Below, piece after piece: positions 63,857 through 64,000 of a DNA stretch of 64,000 nucleotides. Source of the DNA: Polaribacter sp. IC066 (lineage in GTDB: Bacteria; Bacteroidota; Bacteroidia; Flavobacteriales; Flavobacteriaceae). The notes below the pieces were generated by a model. The model ran no database searches, was not told where the DNA came from, and was given only the letters and a program-made list of their open reading frames with translations. The stretch's first letter is position 1, and every line of letters begins with the position of its first letter. The position numbers and the translations under genes are program-made. The stretch lies in the NCBI RefSeq assembly GCF_007997085.1, contig NZ_VORR01000011.1:33750-97749 (forward strand), written 5' to 3'.

Positions 63857-64000
63857 GTACTGTGGGCAACGTATTTGTGTTATGGAAAGTTGCGTTTTTG
63901 TGTGCGAGGATTTTCCAACGGAAAATTTGAAGTACGCAAAAATGCAACTGCCTTTGGTAAAGCACTAATTTAGCAATTTTCTATACACGGTGTTAGCAAA
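63857..64000 (-). repeat. attC-like repeat 7 (reaches the window edge)
   Basis: Left border GTACTGTGGGCAAC (63857-63870), complementary over 14 bases to the right border of repeat 6. The body has AAAGTTGCGTTTTTG ... GCAAAAATGCAACTG with the nested GATTTTCCAACGGAAAATT stem, and it ends ATACACGGTGTTAGCAAA at the edge. It is the same subtype as repeat 1. The sequence after GTT would start the next cassette, so the array continues outside the window. Confidence 0.72.

Noticed and set aside
58527..64000. CRISPR array or REP/BIME repeats
   Set aside because: Repeat length of about 140 bp, spacing of 0.4-1.3 kb, genes between the repeats and unit-specific complementary ends do not fit CRISPR or REP elements.
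58527..64000. Each unit as an independent transposon with terminal inverted repeats
   Set aside because: No transposase is present, the complementary ends differ in every unit and neighbouring units share a single repeat; a cassette array explains this better, though it is not excluded.
1..64000. tRNA or rRNA genes
   Set aside because: No cloverleaf or rRNA-like sequence was recognised on either strand by eye.

Overview
The window looks like the chromosome of a marine Flavobacteriaceae-type Bacteroidetes. The DNA is AT-rich, there are two SusC/SusD pairs, several secreted proteins end in type IX secretion (T9SS) sorting domains, there is a hybrid two-component system fused to an AraC domain, and the acetate symporter has the Bacteroidetes-style DUF4212 small subunit. 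No species is named because nothing in the window fixes it.

Layout. 0-1.7 kb: an RND efflux relic cut by a truncated IS3-family element, which is fused to a broken secreted-protein gene. 2.2-5.6 kb: a large T9SS protein and a 55-residue companion. 6.1-10.1 kb: an acetate uptake and activation operon (DUF4212 subunit, symporter, Acs). 11.0-16.6 kb: SusC, SusD and a fasciclin-like lipoprotein. 16.9-18.1 kb: a dead IS256-type transposase. 18.5-20.9 kb: two tandem T9SS paralogues. 21.2-28.2 kb: a dead DUF2264 gene, a carbohydrate esterase, a GH88 unsaturated glucuronyl hydrolase, and a heparinase II/III-type polysaccharide lyase. 28.3-36.3 kb: a second SusC/SusD pair on the minus strand among decayed IS elements and an HsdR relic. 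36.6-44.7 kb: a beta-helix T9SS enzyme, a sialate O-acetylesterase-type esterase and the hybrid sensor-regulator. 45.1-54.8 kb: a dead GH88 gene, then DUF2264, two sulfatases, an alpha/beta esterase and a BNR-4 lyase-like T9SS protein. 55.1-58.4 kb: a second IS3 copy, a GH30 fragment and a sugar transporter. 58.5-64.0 kb: an integron-like gene cassette array.

Function. The 11-58 kb core is a polysaccharide utilisation locus for a sulfated, acetylated, uronic-acid-containing polysaccharide (GAG-like or ulvan-like; the exact polymer is not proved). Lyases would leave unsaturated uronic ends, GH88 would remove them, sulfatases and esterases would trim substituents, SusCD would import oligomers and the MFS porter would take up sugars. 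Acetate from the esterases could feed the symporter/Acs operon, which carries a weaker version of a motif found 60-95 bp upstream of eight genes here. The locus has a partial inverted duplication in which opposite partners have died: DUF2264 dead and GH88 alive on the left, the reverse on the right.

Most notable. From 58.5 kb to the right edge, each minus-strand gene or gene pair is separated by a repeat of about 130-145 bp, and five consecutive units have unit-specific complementary ends of 9-14 bp. Integrated integron cassettes have this property. The cargo (two toxin-antitoxin pairs, an agmatine-deiminase-like lipoprotein, hypotheticals and one unit without an obvious ORF) fits. The core sites are not the classical GTTRRRY, and no integrase is in the window; one is predicted beyond the right edge.
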